DNA of 64,000 nt from Fulvia fulva (GCF_020509005.1 NC_063014.1:1860001-1924000); one strand, 5' to 3'. Shown: positions 14,042 to 24,528, counted from the first letter of the stretch. Numbers and translations: made by a program. Notes: a model not told the origin generated them from the sequence alone.

Positions 14042-14240
14042 TATTACGAGACAGCCCTTTTCTACGAACTGCCTCGTAATATAGTATAGTCGGCCGTACG
14101 CCCGCGCGCTAGCGGCCGCTAGTACCCGCTAGCTCGATTCGCGCTACTTTATCTTCTCGCGCCTCTCGCGCTCTCTTAGATAGCTCGCGTAACTATATAT
14201 GTCTTTGCCCGACCCTATTATAGTACTCTCGCCCGTAATA
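14042..14240 (+). repeat. 3' LTR of Gypsy-1
   Basis: 199 bp, the same length as the 5' LTR and nearly identical. It begins TA where the 5' copy keeps TG. Followed by the target duplication GCTAT. Confidence 0.92.
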
Positions 14241-14245
14241 GCTAT

Positions 14246-14940
14246 ATACTTACTAAGTAGCTACCGGATTAAGTTAAACGCTTCGTAGATAAATTAAAGG
14301 CCTTCTAGGTATTACAAATAGACTAGTATAAGTACGAGATACGTCTACGAGCTCTACTATAGTTATAGCTATTTAGATAGTAGGATTAGGCTCTTTAGTA
14401 TCGTCTACCGGTACGATCGAATAGGTTACGCGGTAGGCTATAGACTAACTTAGAGATTGCTTTAAGAGTAATATAGCTTACTAAGTAATAAGCGTAGTAC
14501 GCCGTAGCTAAGTTATAAGCTACGGAGTAGTTATAGAGCTAGGAGGTAGAAGTAAATAGCTATAAGGATAATACTACTAAAGCCGGAAATACGATATCCT
14601 AACCGGGTCTAGGTTAAAATAATAACTATATTATTTCTATTTCCTAATTAAGGTAACTTAATACGCTAAATCTAAATCCGGTATCTAATTTAGCTATAGA
14701 TATTCGAGATAGTCGTAGTAGCTATATTACTAGTTATAGTCGGAGGAAAGCTAGTATCGTAGCTCCTTATCGAAATCCGGCTTAAAATCAAAGCGATAGT
14801 ATAATATAACTAGATACGGTCGTAATACCTTAAAATTCTCGCGGCTATAAGATTAGATAACCTTCGATATATAGTAAGTAACTTAAGTAGATACCGGTAA
14901 TATAAATGTGTTATATAGTATTTAGAACCGCTAGTGTTTC
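14246..14940. other. RIP-saturated remnant into which Gypsy-1 inserted
   Basis: Together with 7046-7129 this is the target of Gypsy-1. It has the CA/TG-poor signature and no identifiable domain. The signature fades between about 14,900 and 14,960, where ordinary sequence starts. Nothing else is recognisable here. Confidence 0.5.
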
Positions 14941-15227
14941 AAAGTTAAGAAGAATAGGTGAAACCTGCTTATATGATCCCCTTAGCCGGAGGGCACTGTC
15001 CGAGGGCACTGCCCGCAGACACTGGGTCGATCATCTGGCAAAACCTCTTCGTCATACTTGTTATTGGCGTGATGCACTGCGAGGAACGGTCGCGCAGTCG
15101 TCACGCGACATCATTCGCAGCTATGATCGACAAGCCGTCTCTATTACTCGCCGGCTCCAAGATGTGGAGGAAGTATCGTGTCCGAAACTAAGGCTGCGTT
15201 ATTCTTGGAGATTAGATTGAGACCTGC

Positions 15228-15233
15228 TATAAA
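15228..15233 (+). promoter_or_regulatory. TATA box upstream of the GH5 gene
   Basis: TATAAA about 70 bp upstream of the ATG at 15301, the only such motif in the 350-bp unique stretch between the RIP block and the gene. Confidence 0.45.
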
Positions 15234-15300
15234 GCCGGATTTCAGCCCTTGCACCAGTCAAGTCGAACTCAACGCCACAGAGCACTTTCATAGCAACATC

Positions 15301-16677
15301 ATGATGAGAGGTCTACTAACTGCCAGTCTGGCTTTCGCCGGTCTCGTCTCCGCGCTACCCTCCCCTGCTCAGCAACGTCGACAAGATGGGTGGCCATTCG
15401 CTCCGTTCACAACGAGTGGACGAGACATCAAGAACAGTCAAGGTGACACAGTAACATATGCTGGCGTCAACTGGCCTGGCGCCGCTGATGCGATGCTACC
15501 GGAGGGTCTGCAGTACTCCTCGATTGCTGATATTGTGTCAAAGATCAAAAGTCTGGGCATGAACTCGATACGGCTCACCTACGCTATCGAGATGATCGAT
15601 GACATCTACTCAAACAATCCCAACTCCTCTTTGGAGGGCACTTTAGTCAATGCATTGGGCCAGCAGAATGGCACGAAGGTCCTTGACCAAATTTTGCAAA
15701 ACAACCCTGACCTTACGGCAACCACGACCAGACTTGAGGTGGGTAGAACGACCTCGCGCCGGAGAATTGCCTTGCTGATGAGATACAGGTTTTCGACGCT
15801 GTCGCTGCAGAGTGCTACAAGCAGCAGATTCTCATCCATCTAGACAACCACATGAGCAAGGCAGCATGGTGCTGCTCGGCAGACGATGGTAACGCATGGT
15901 TCGGAGACACGTACTTTAATACGGAGAACTGGGGTCGGGGCGTGGCATACATGGCTGAGCATGGCAAAAATTGGCCAGCTTTCGTCTCCACCGGACTTCG
16001 CAATGAGCTTCGACTTCCTGCCGAGGGCTCTCCAGCCAGAGCGAGCTACGGATGGAACGACTGGTACCCTAACATAGTGGCTGCAGCCAATGCCAGCAAC
16101 GCCGCAAATGCGGATGCTCTAGTCTTCATCTCTGGCCTGAATTACGACACGGACCTGGCGAATGTGACTCGCGGCCTTGATCTTGGTGGCGGACAGGTAT
16201 ATGACATCGACTCCTTCACGTACGCTGACAAGATTGTCTTCGAGTTGCACAACTACAACAACAATCTTGGAGACAGCAACTGTGCCAACTTCAACATGTA
16301 CAATCAAGGTTACAATGCGATGGATACTTCGGCCAATACTACTGCGAAGAACATCGCGCCGGTTGTATTGACAGAGTTCGGTTTCCCTCAGGATAATTCG
16401 ACCTACACCTGGCCGTACCCTAAGTGCCTCGCAGAGTACCTGACAACCTTGCCTGGTGGTCCGGGCGGCTGGTTCCAGTGGGTCATCTCAGGATCGTACT
16501 ACATTCGAACTGGAACACAAGACTTTGAGGAGACATGGGGTAAGCATCGTATGTGTATAAGGTTGGGCGATAACTGACATTGTTACAGGCCTCTTGAACC
16601 ATGACTGGTCAGCCTGGCGATCGGATGCGGCAATCAACGGCTTCACCAAGCCTTTCGTTGCAGCGACTCTTGCTTGA
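15301..16677 (+). CDS. Secreted glycoside hydrolase family 5 protein (cellulase-like)
   Basis: Exons 15301-15738, 15789-16539 and 16589-16677 give 425 aa; the introns are 50 and 49 nt with GT-AG ends and keep the frame exactly. An N-terminal signal peptide (about residues 1-19, hydrophobic, then SALPSPAQQRR with a possible dibasic processing site) points to secretion. The GH5 (beta/alpha)8 barrel follows: GVNWPGAADAMLPEG near residue 50, a GMNSIRLTY strand, the acid/base Glu in LRNELR (about residue 219) and the nucleophile Glu in VLTEFGFPQ (about residue 342). GH5 enzymes cleave beta-glycans; the exact substrate (cellulose, mannan, other glucan) cannot be read from the sequence. Several N-glycosylation sequons are present. 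I chose the ATG at 15301 because an upstream in-frame stretch lacks coding character and the signal peptide starts here; a second ATG follows immediately. It converges tail to tail with the DUF1275 gene. Confidence 0.92.
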
Positions 16678-16771
16678 ACTGCTTGAGATGTGTCTTTGAA
16701 CTGTGTCTTGTCAACTCGACCATAACCTCAGAAGAGCTTTGAAAACTCCTTCTGATCACATTTTCGCTCTC

Positions 16772-17664
16772 TCATACATCTGCTATCTTGCTGATCCCCC
16801 TCTCCATCTTACTCTTATTGAAGAAGAACGTCCCCAACACACCCACTTTCACCACCCCAGCCAAAAATAACGCCAGCGCAGTACTGGCATAATGATACGC
16901 CGGCGCTCCAATGAAGCTCCCAACACACAGCGTCACCAGAAACATCACCATCCTGTTCCTTGACCTATTCTCCCTGATCCCAGCAAATAAATTCGGATCC
17001 ACATACGCAGCCGTAGCCTGCGTCGTCGGAATCTCCGGCATACTCAACTGCCTACTCATAGCAACCTGCATCCCACTCGCCATAGCCCACAGTCCAATCG
17101 AGCACACCAAACTTGCACTATTCACGAACCTCGCCTCAGCCGGCTGATTTTCTGTTCGAAAGACCAGATTGAGCAGTGCTGCGACTACGAACATTGCAAT
17201 TTGGAGGATGTTGGTGAGGAGAAGCCACCATTGTGATGACTTGCAGGAGAGCCGTTTGGCGGACTGCCCGGCGAGGAAGACGCCGAGACAGAAGAAGCCG
17301 AGGGAGGTGGCGAGGTGCGCAACGGGGACGGTGAAGTCTGTTTGTTGGCGCGTGCCGAAGAGAGAGAAGGCGGAGACGGCGAAGAGGACGGTGTTGCCGG
17401 TTTGGTTGGAGGCAGGTGGTGGGAGGAGGGGGTGTTAGTGGGTGGGTTTGGGAGGTAGGTGGTCTCGTGTTTGCGTCTCAACTTACAGCAGTGGAACTTG
17501 GGGAAGGTAACAGAGTCGATTATGCCTGTTGCTAAGGCGAGGAAGAGCAGTTCTACTTCGAGGAGGTGTTGGGCTTTATCGATGTTGGTTCGGAGGTAGG
17601 CGAGGAATTTCGAAATCAAGGTCTTGGACTTGATTCGCTGGGGGTACTCGTGGCTACTGTCCAT
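16772..17664 (-). CDS. DUF1275 (YoaK-type) multi-pass membrane protein
   Basis: Exon 1 is 17664-17487 and exon 2 is 17412-16772, giving 272 aa. The donor is a perfect GTAAGT (17486-17481) and a CTAAC branch site is present, but the only frame-keeping junction ends in TG instead of AG (17414-17413). Without this intron, exon 1 runs out of frame. DUF1275 signatures are clear: LALATGIIDSVTF in the first membrane segment, SNQTGNTVLFA, then further hydrophobic segments (SLGFFCLGVFLAGQ, LLLTNILQIAMFVVAALL, ASLVCSIGLWAMASGMQ, MVMFLVTLCVGSFIGAPA and a last one before the C-terminus). The family is common in fungi and bacteria; its substrate is not established. It ends 95 bp from the GH5 stop. Confidence 0.85.
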
Positions 17665-18334
17665 CGTGAACGAGTGCTGGAGGAGCTGAAGGATTCCAGA
17701 GTGATCATGGCGAAAGGTTAAGTATGAGGAGGACCATCAAGGACAGCAGTGCACTCAGCAGATGCAAGCGACCGCTTCGCTGGCTCCATCCGGTGTTTGC
17801 AAAAGGTTGAAGATGGAGATGTGAGCGGTTTCGCATCATGCTATGCTGATCTTGAGTAAATGTAGTCAATGCATTGATCTAGGCCTGAAGCAGTTGTTGC
17901 AAAGGCACTCCGGCATGCAACCGCGTAGCCTATTCGCACCTGGCTTGGATCATGGGCGATCGTCGACGAGTCAGTTGCATGCCGGGAGAAGTCAGTACAC
18001 AGAGATATTTGACCACATGCATCGATGGCTGAAGGTATCCTGGTTCTTCATCAGCCTTGATTTGGGCTCGGAAACAGTGCGACCTGTGATTTCGCTGAGA
18101 AATGTCTTTCCGATAGCCACGATCGATCAAGCTTCTTTCTGGCGCACTTTGCGATCCACGAGTTCAGCAACCTGCTAGGGTAGTTATCATCATAGACTGT
18201 AGTGCCAGTCTACATATCGATAGCATATTCTCTGACCATACACTTACATCCTTCCCTTGCTGCCCTTTCGTCGTTGTCCACCATTTCCTAGACCTCCAAG
18301 TTCGGCTCAGCGCTTGAAGATTCCGTGGCCGAGC
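17665..18334. other. Intergenic, nothing recognised
   Basis: Base composition is ordinary. Short open stretches exist on both strands (for example 17,843-18,178 on plus) but show no domain, no signal peptide and no supported splice structure. It holds the upstream region of the DUF1275 gene and the downstream region of the HET pseudogene. Confidence 0.4.
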
Positions 18335-20113
18335 TCACGTACCACCGAGCACGAATCTTGCGAAGACTGAGCGTGGTATCACTCCCCCACCAAGTCTTGT
18401 AATGTGGTGGACTTGAGCTTCATGAATAAAGCCTCTGTGGCTTCGAACGTAGAAAATGGACATTGCCTCAAGCACGAATTCAAATGAGCCATTAGGCTGA
18501 AGCGTAATATTGCATGGTACACAATGTGAAAAGATGCTAGCATGCGCGGCTATCATCTTCATCACACTGTGCTCAGAACCGTCCTGAGGATAACGTTGTA
18601 ATGCTGGCAGGCTCAGCGGTCTCGATCCCCACTCCCGCAATCTGAGCCCATCATACGGCTGAGAATACTCTCTCCAGTCATAGTCTGCTTAGGGCTGCAT
18701 GAGATCTTGCTCTAAAGCACAGAGAAAGGCGCCAGTCGACCGACTGACGATAACGTCAGGCGCCGTACTCTTCGCACTCCCGTCAACAAAGCCTGCGGGA
18801 AGCCAAGTCCAGTCAGGACAAAGCATTATCACATCTGAAGTCTGGACCATGTCTTTCGAGCATGTTAGCATGAAGAACGCGGATCCACTCTTGCGCGATG
18901 AGTCTTCCAGATGTCTTTTGTAGGACAGGCGGAGTAGGGCCTTGTCAGGTTCAGCTGTCACAGCAGGCCAGGATGATCTGGGTCGAGAGCTCACAGTGGG
19001 AGCGACGTTGACCGGTTCCATCAGGTCGTGAGCCACCGAGGGCTGGTCAAGCATTTCTCCTTGGTGAGGTGGTAAGTGTTTGAACAACAGCTGAAAATCG
19101 GAGCAATGCCATCCTGGTGAGCGCAGAATATGATAGGTGACATCACGGACGAGCTGCTCAGTCGATAGCTTGTGCTTCCTCCTCTTTGATCAGATTGAGC
19201 AAGGCGTACACTCGATCGTGCGGTACACTGCGATCTCGGCTGGCTGTTTCACGTAGTCGATCAAGTAGACCGCTTCGATGACGTCCTGCCTGTTCTGGTT
19301 CCTGTACGCGTCTAAGAGCTGTTGAGCAAGTCTCAGATGTGCTTCCAGGATTGACGCAGTGACTTTATCTTCAACGTACATCACACAATTCTTCCACGCA
19401 CAAATAAACTCACGCTTGTCCAGGATCTGGCCTCCAACCATTACCTTTGAACATTGTTGAGCATATGCACACTCTTGTAGTACCCAAAGACGACTCCACC
19501 AAGGCGCAGGCGATCGGCATAATCGCAGCAAGACCATAGTGTCGGTCGCAGGTTCTCCAGTTAAGGGATCGTCTTCTCCAAGCCATACTCTGACATCTGC
19601 TGCCCCACCGAAAATTTCGTGCATGACTTCTACCTGACAGGCGCGATCCTCCAGGCTGCTCTGGTCGATGCAAATGGCATCGATCCACACGCTCACTGGC
19701 GAGTGTGTGTTCCGGAGTCGACGTAGAGCGGCGGCAAGATGAGCAGTGATCGCCAGTTGATCTGATCTGATGCCTACTAGTAATGTCTCACTCGCTGGCT
19801 GATTCGTCCACGAATATGATACAGCAACATATCTGCCTGCAGCATAGATCGGTCGACGGGTTAGGTCACACCTAAGGACGTCCTCAAATCTGCCGGGCTT
19901 GAGTCGAAGGAGTCGAAAACATCGTCCGTCAAGACCAACATCGCGAGATATATCAAGGCCGGTATATGCCTCTGGTGCGTCCGTGTTGACCAAATTTGTT
20001 GACTCTTGACTTCGTGCATAGCCCTCAAGCTCGATATCACTGTTGGTCTCAACTGCGACTTCTTCGGTATCAGACGTAATCTCATCGGGCAAAAGAGTCT
20101 GATCCTCGTCCAT
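18335..20113 (-). pseudogene. HET (heterokaryon incompatibility) domain gene, broken
   Basis: From the ATG at 20113 the minus strand encodes a HET domain: a CFRLLRLKPG start, YVAVSYSWTNQ, LAAALRRLR, VWIDAICIDQSSLEDR, VRVWLGEDD and WWSRLWVLQE. The frame then changes between about 19,385 and 19,265, after which SGLLDRLRETASRDR and HDRVYALLNL are readable to a TGA at 19160-19158. A second shift near 19,170 leads to LSTEQLVRDVTYHIL and an open stretch to TAA at 18691-18689. The same frame stays open for 117 more codons to 18335 (DYDWREYSQPYDG, then LQPNGSFEFVLEAM, the usual HET C-terminal pattern). The first shift might be an unrecognised intron; the second has no room for one, and the TAA is an obvious CAA change. 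HET proteins trigger cell death after fusion of unlike strains; this allele is probably dead. Confidence 0.8.
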
Positions 20114-20404
20114 GCTGCAATGTCCCTACAGTCATCGGCGCTCGGCGACATAGCTACAATATGGAGCTGAGCAGTGGTTACACAGAACCGCCACGATCGC
20201 AGGGAAGCTCGCGCCAGGCCTTGGCAGCACGTGTTCTTCACACATTGGAAGCCGAGTCGCTGTACCGTGGGAGCAGTGTGCTTCGAATTGTCGCCCTCGC
20301 AGAGACACAACGCCGGCCAGACCGGGGCTCAGGACGGCCGGGGGCATGACCACGCCGGAGCACAATAACGCCAGATGCCGGTTGTGCAGAAGGACAGTCT
20401 GGCG

Positions 20405-20647
20405 TTACAGCTTGTCAGACATGATGTCTATGTCGGGCTCGTCATAATATGGGAGAGTGAGGTCCTCACTAACAGACGGCTTGCAGGGGCAAGCACACCT
20501 CCCGTCCCAGAAATGCGATGGGCCGCATCGACATGAGCAGCATTGCATCTGATTGATAACACGATCAGCGTTCGCTCTCATGGCATCACAGCGCTTGCAA
20601 CAGTGAGTGATGTTGTAGATAGAGTTGATGCAAATCTGTTCCTTCAC
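20405..20647 (-). CDS. Possible small Cys-rich protein exon
   Basis: An open stretch of 80 codons on the minus strand has 12 cysteines in CC, CxC and CxxC groups (for example THCCKRC and MQCCSCRCGPSHFW), an acidic tail and a proper stop. It starts with GTG, so an upstream exon with an ATG or a later start (Met at about residue 23) would be needed. It lies in the 744-bp gap between the divergent HET gene and the mitochondrial-type gene. I know no family for it; the composition is unlike a random shadow frame. Confidence 0.3.
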   Translation of the reverse strand: MKEQICINSIYNITHCCKRCDAMRANADRVINQMQCCSCRCGPSHFWDGRCACPCKPSVSEDLTLPYYDEPDIDIMSDKL

Positions 20648-20857
20648 GCCTTCGCCGGTCTTTCAGCCGACCCCAGATTCGGCCCCTGTCTGCCGAGGCT
20701 CTTGGACACATGCCGGCTTTCCGATTGGCTACCACGATCGCTGCTCCTGGTAAGGTTACACAAACAGTGACGTCTAACATGGCAACATCCCCGTCACGAA
20801 TGAACGAGTCCAGACCACAATTCGACATGTCTTCTGCATTGAAAACTGCATTGCACC

Positions 20858-21428
20858 ATGTCTCTCCAGCACACCCTCCGTAACACTCTCCGAACAGCCT
20901 CGAGCAGAACACATCAGGCTGGAGCACGAACAATCACATCCACCCGATCATGGCAGAGCAAGAAAGATGAGACGCAAGACTACGGCATTGAGTCGAAGGA
21001 CTCATTGAACCCAGTCTACGATGAGTACAGCAGATCAGGCTCAGACCAAGCAGCTGGGCAGATGGACCAGACAGCATATGGATGCGGCAACAACGATCCT
21101 GATGCGCAGCACCGGCAGGCAAGGGAGGAGAGTAAGAAGGTATGCCGTGCCCATAAACCATGTCTCTTGCCAGCAAGACGTCTGACGAAGCCAATAGCAA
21201 GGTAAAGACTCTAATCCTCTCGAGTTCTCTCCCGCGAACACAGACTTCGGACACCAGAAAGCATGGGCAAGCAAGGAGCATGGCGGACCAGATCGGGCAG
21301 CGCCGAAAGAGACACTGAGTGGAAGAGGGTCAGGGCAGAAGGGAGGTGCTGGGCGGAGGTATAGGGACCCTGAGAAGTTGATTGAAGAGACGAAGAAACA
21401 AAAGCGGGACGCGGACACTGCGATATGA
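20858..21428 (+). CDS. Small, probably mitochondrial, hydrophilic protein
   Basis: Exon 1 is 20858-21139 and the last exon is 21258-21428; the simplest model has one 118-nt intron (GTATGC to CCAG) and gives 150 aa. A short middle exon (around 21,178-21,207, reading TSDEANSK) is also possible. The N-terminus is rich in Arg, Ser and Thr without acids (MSLQHTLRNTLRTASSRTHQ), a typical mitochondrial presequence. The rest is hydrophilic: DETQDYGIESKDSLNPVYDEY, then KETLSGRGSGQKGG and a Lys-rich end. It resembles short conserved ascomycete proteins of unknown function whose mature part has this DYGI-DSLNP-DEYS pattern. No catalytic motif is visible. Confidence 0.7.
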
Positions 21429-21755
21429 CCACCTAGGGCGTGTCCGAGCAGACACCTCCAAGAACGAGCATGAGCAGCGGCGTTCCAGTAATGACATGCA
21501 AGCCAGTACATCGAGCCGGTCATATGTCGTTGAGATTGATCACATCGCTCGACCTATTTGGGAGACAAACATGAGCACAACTCGTAAGCAATATCAGCGC
21601 TTTTGCTAACACTATCGACAAGTTTGCACTACTCAAATGATCGTCATGTGCTATGAATCCAAACGAGTGTGGTACCTCATCCCGGCTACTCATTACCCAC
21701 CACAGACCCCCGTCAGCTCATACCTCTTCAATCCGACTCAGACCCAGCCATCATC

Positions 21756-22193
21756 TTAGGAAGACAAAATCGACAACGTGATGGGGACGCTGATAGTCAG
21801 GTCGTTGAGAATGTTACAGAGCACCAACTACACGTGGATATGTCAGCTATCTACGCCAATCTTGTGGTGGCGGACATGAGGCGACTCGGAAGCGAGGAAC
21901 TCACATTGACAAGCCCGATGTTCAGAATGTTTGCACAATCCTTGTAGACGTCTGTGTTGGCTGGTGGAGCCTTGCCAGCTACCATACCAGTCAGCAACGT
22001 CTCGTCATCGGTATGGGATAGAGGCAGTAGTCTTACGAGCAAGAGTAATGCAGCCAGACTTCTTGCCCTTTGGACAGCAGATGGTTGAGCCTGTGCGAGC
22101 CATCAAGGGGTTGGCTTCCTCGAAGGAGGTCTCGACTGGTGCTGCGATGGCGAGAGCGCTGAGGCTGAGGAGGGTAAGGGCCTTGAATTGCAT
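21756..22193 (-). CDS. Small secreted Cys-rich, hydrophobin-like protein
   Basis: Three exons (22193-22037, 21978-21905, 21827-21756) join in frame to 100 aa. The introns (58 and 77 nt) have GTAAGA and GTGAGT donors, CTGAC branch sites and TAG acceptors. The start MQFKALTLLSLSALAIAAP is a clear signal peptide. The mature part has a CC pair (STICCPKGKKSGC), then KDCANILNIG and LVLCNILND, ending in a hydrophobic, Ser/Thr-rich tail. Length, CC pair, spacing and hydrophobicity recall hydrophobins, but I count five cysteines, not the canonical eight, so it may be a divergent hydrophobin-like or effector-type secreted protein. Confidence 0.65.
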
Positions 22194-23651
22194 GTTGGGA
22201 ACGTGGTGGCTTGAGGAGTTGATGTTTGGTGAGTTCTGCTGGGTCTTGAGTGTGGATCGCTGAGGTGATAGATGCTGATGAGGATAGAAGAGCAGAATGT
22301 CATCCGAGGACGGGCTTCTTAGGGGAAGCTGATCGGCAAGGAGACATGGGCCTAATTCGTTCTTGGATTTCCAGAGTGTAGGAACACGAGGACTATACCT
22401 CTGTCCGCGGGAGTCGCCGAATGACAAGTGAACAGTTCTCACCTACTGTCGAAGTCTGCGACCAATGCCTTGTTTTCCATCGATGTCGCAGGTGTTGCAT
22501 GCATAAGTTCAAGGGAAGGGCGCGGACAGCATCGAGGTCAGTTGACCGCAAAGCCTTCCACCGCCATTGATGTAGGTCCCTCAGGGGTCGACATGCAGGC
22601 CAGAGCCCATCAAGACATGCGTGAAGTGGACTAAACACAGGGATGCTGAAGGAGCCGGCATACCAGGTGGTCCGTATACCGTACAGGCAGCTCCTATACG
22701 TGACTAGACAGGCAATGAGACATCTCCGTTCATGCAAACTATGTCATCTCCACGTTCGACAATCCAGTTGTGGCAAGCTGAGCGTGTGCGTTTTTCCATT
22801 CTAAGCGAGAGGAGAAGGCCACCAGTACCCGATTCGGACCGTGAAAGGACGTGGCATGTGATACTGCATACTCGGGGTGCATAGAGCTACTGTATAGCAA
22901 AGTGCGGAGTTGGGTGCGCTAGCGGTTTCGCCACTCGACGCTACCGGACAATGTGTTGCAGGTTGTTCATGCTGTATGAGGCAGTGTCGTTGTGGAGTCG
23001 GGACTTGTGGGTGATCCCGTTGGGTACATCGGTCGATGTGACCTGACAAATGATGATCGCGACAGCTTTGAGGTCGGTCGTCGAGGTGTCTGTCTGGTTC
23101 GAGACACACAGACGGCGCGGTCGAGATGGAAGCGAAGTGGTCTGCATGACTGGTGAGCGTGAAGCGCTGTGGCCGCTCAGGCATGTGGTCACAACCACGG
23201 TATCGCAGGTTCCTGTGATCCCGAAAGGACGGAGGCGTCCGTACGCCGTGGTCAAGCAACCGCTCTTTGCAGGGGGGTGCGACCAGAGGGCCTCGCCATT
23301 GATGACATCTATAGTGAGTGTCGGATGCCACCGTAACGTCACCATGCACGGCAGAGTAACGCGATACTACAACTAGCCTCGTGGCCACCCCTTGCAAGAA
23401 AAGTGTTTGATTATCCAGTTATCCCTTGCCAACTCCATCGCTCACTCGCTCGCTATGCCATAACGCTCATATCCGTATCAAAGAGTGCCAACTATCCGCT
23501 TGCTTCTTCCTCTTCCACTTTCTCCTTCCAAGCTTTTGTTGTCATGAAGTACTACGCTAGTACGAAAACCACGTTTCCCTACTCCCGTCCCCTTCTGTTG
23601 TAGCCCAACCATGCTCATGCGTGTCGTGAGACTGATGGCCCCAGATGGTGT
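22194..23651. other. Intergenic region with no firm gene
   Basis: Ordinary base composition. The best candidate inside is the minus-strand stretch 22,941-23,345, listed separately. The other open frames overlap each other in opposite frames and have shadow-like composition (many His, Arg and Pro). Confidence 0.4.
22941..23345 (-). CDS. Hypothetical Ser/Thr-rich ORF, unsupported by homology
   Basis: An ATG-started frame of 134 codons, rich in Ser, Thr and Val with six Cys, starting MVTLRWHPTLTIDVINGEAL. No signal peptide, domain or intron is evident. An overlapping plus-strand frame of 108 codons (23,050-23,376) competes with it. It could be chance. Confidence 0.2.
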   Translation of the reverse strand: MVTLRWHPTLTIDVINGEALWSHPPAKSGCLTTAYGRLRPFGITGTCDTVVVTTCLSGHSASRSPVMQTTSLPSRPRRLCVSNQTDTSTTDLKAVAIIICQVTSTDVPNGITHKSRLHNDTASYSMNNLQHIVR

Positions 23652-24528
23652 CTATAGCAAGACAGCGAAGCCGCCGACGAAGCCAGCCACAACAGCGAGC
23701 GTGCCAAACGTCTGGCCTGCGCTCAAGGCCCAGACACGAATGTGTGTGGCAGCGCTCTCGCCGCCACCACTGCCACCAGTGTTAGTCGCCTGGGCTCCTC
23801 CTCCGAAACCACTGTATATCGTCTCCCCACTCGCATCCGTCGTCGCAGCTCCACCAGCCGCCGTGGTAGTACTCATGATTGTCGACGTCAGCGTGCTCGT
23901 ATTTTGGCGCGTCGGACTCTGCGCACCACATGGGTGGTCATCTCGACACGCTCCCTGGCACTGACTGTTTCCATCGCAGTTGGAGACGCACTGGTTGCCC
24001 CATTCTTGGCAGAGGTAGTAGGGGAGAGTCTGGGAGTACTCGGAGACGTTGGGTGACAGGCCGTTTTCGCAGACGCAGGCGTAGGTGAGTGAGTCGTCGT
24101 CGCAGTCGTTGGCGAGGGTGCCGAGGGATTGGGAGGGGGTGGTTTGGGAGCAGATGAGGGGGCATTGGGCGCGTTGTTGTTTGCACCAAAAGTCTGGCAG
24201 TGGGTGTTAGTGGTTGGGGGTGTGGCGGGGAGATGGGCATGGGCAGGCGCGTCGTTCGTTGAGAGGCTTGTCCGTAGATGCTGAGCCACGTGATAGGTAT
24301 GCCGAGTAGGTGGGAACCGGCCGACGTGCTTGTCGAACGGGTGACTCCAATACACGATGCGATGGTATGTGTATGTGTATGATGACTGTGTGACTAACCT
24401 CTTGTGGGCATGGAAACGCTGTTTGGGTCGATGGCGTATACTTGTTGTCTCTTTGGTAGGCCGAAGATGCTTGCTGAGCCTGACGCTGCGAACAGAGTGG
24501 CAATCGATACTGCGGTGAAGGATCTCAT
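23652..24528 (-). CDS. Secreted, GPI-anchored DUF7707-domain protein
   Basis: Exons 24528-24399 and 24193-23652 join in frame (phase 1) to 223 aa; the 205-nt intron has a GTTAGT donor, a CTAAC branch site and a CAG acceptor. The protein has a signal peptide (MRSFTAVSIATLFAASGSAS). A cysteine-rich domain follows: FWCKQQRAQCPLIC, NDCDDDSLTYACVCENG, PNVSEYSQTLPYYLC, CVSNCDGNSQCQGACR and HPCGAQSPTR. This is the DUF7707 pattern of fungal surface proteins. A Ser/Thr/Gly-rich linker and a hydrophobic C-terminal helix (GTLAVVAGFVGGFAVLL) ending at the stop indicate a GPI anchor. The likely location is cell wall or plasma membrane; no biochemical role is known to me. Confidence 0.85.

Larger units (their letters stand above)
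7130..14240 (+). mobile_element. Complete RIP-decayed chromodomain Gypsy element (Gypsy-1)
   Basis: The element is 7,111 bp, bounded by 199-bp LTRs and flanked by the 5-bp duplication GCTAT (7125-7129 and 14241-14245). A primer-binding-site-like TGGTTACGCC starts two bases after the left LTR, and a G-run polypurine tract abuts the right LTR. Plus-strand frames show gag (about 7800-9300), protease (about 9880-10,100, with DLVLGISWLEEHDP), RT (about 10,500-11,200), RNase H (11,450-11,870), an integrase with VSDRGT (12,460-13,200) and a chromodomain (about 13,660-13,750, EYEVEDLVDSKIRYNNI). The RT catalytic pair reads YLDN at 11,025-11,030. Stops occur throughout; it is not autonomous. Confidence 0.93.

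Noticed and set aside
21669..21947. 92-codon plus-strand frame
   Set aside because: Antisense to the three-exon secreted protein gene, whose splice sites and signal peptide are much stronger evidence.
22801..23397. 198-codon minus-strand frame
   Set aside because: Composition heavy in His, Arg, Pro and Cys without a domain; overlaps two competing frames and looks like a shadow.
23938..24355. Long Pro/Thr-rich frames on the minus strand
   Set aside because: They are out-of-frame shadows of the DUF7707 exon and its intron; the correct frame shows the conserved cysteines.
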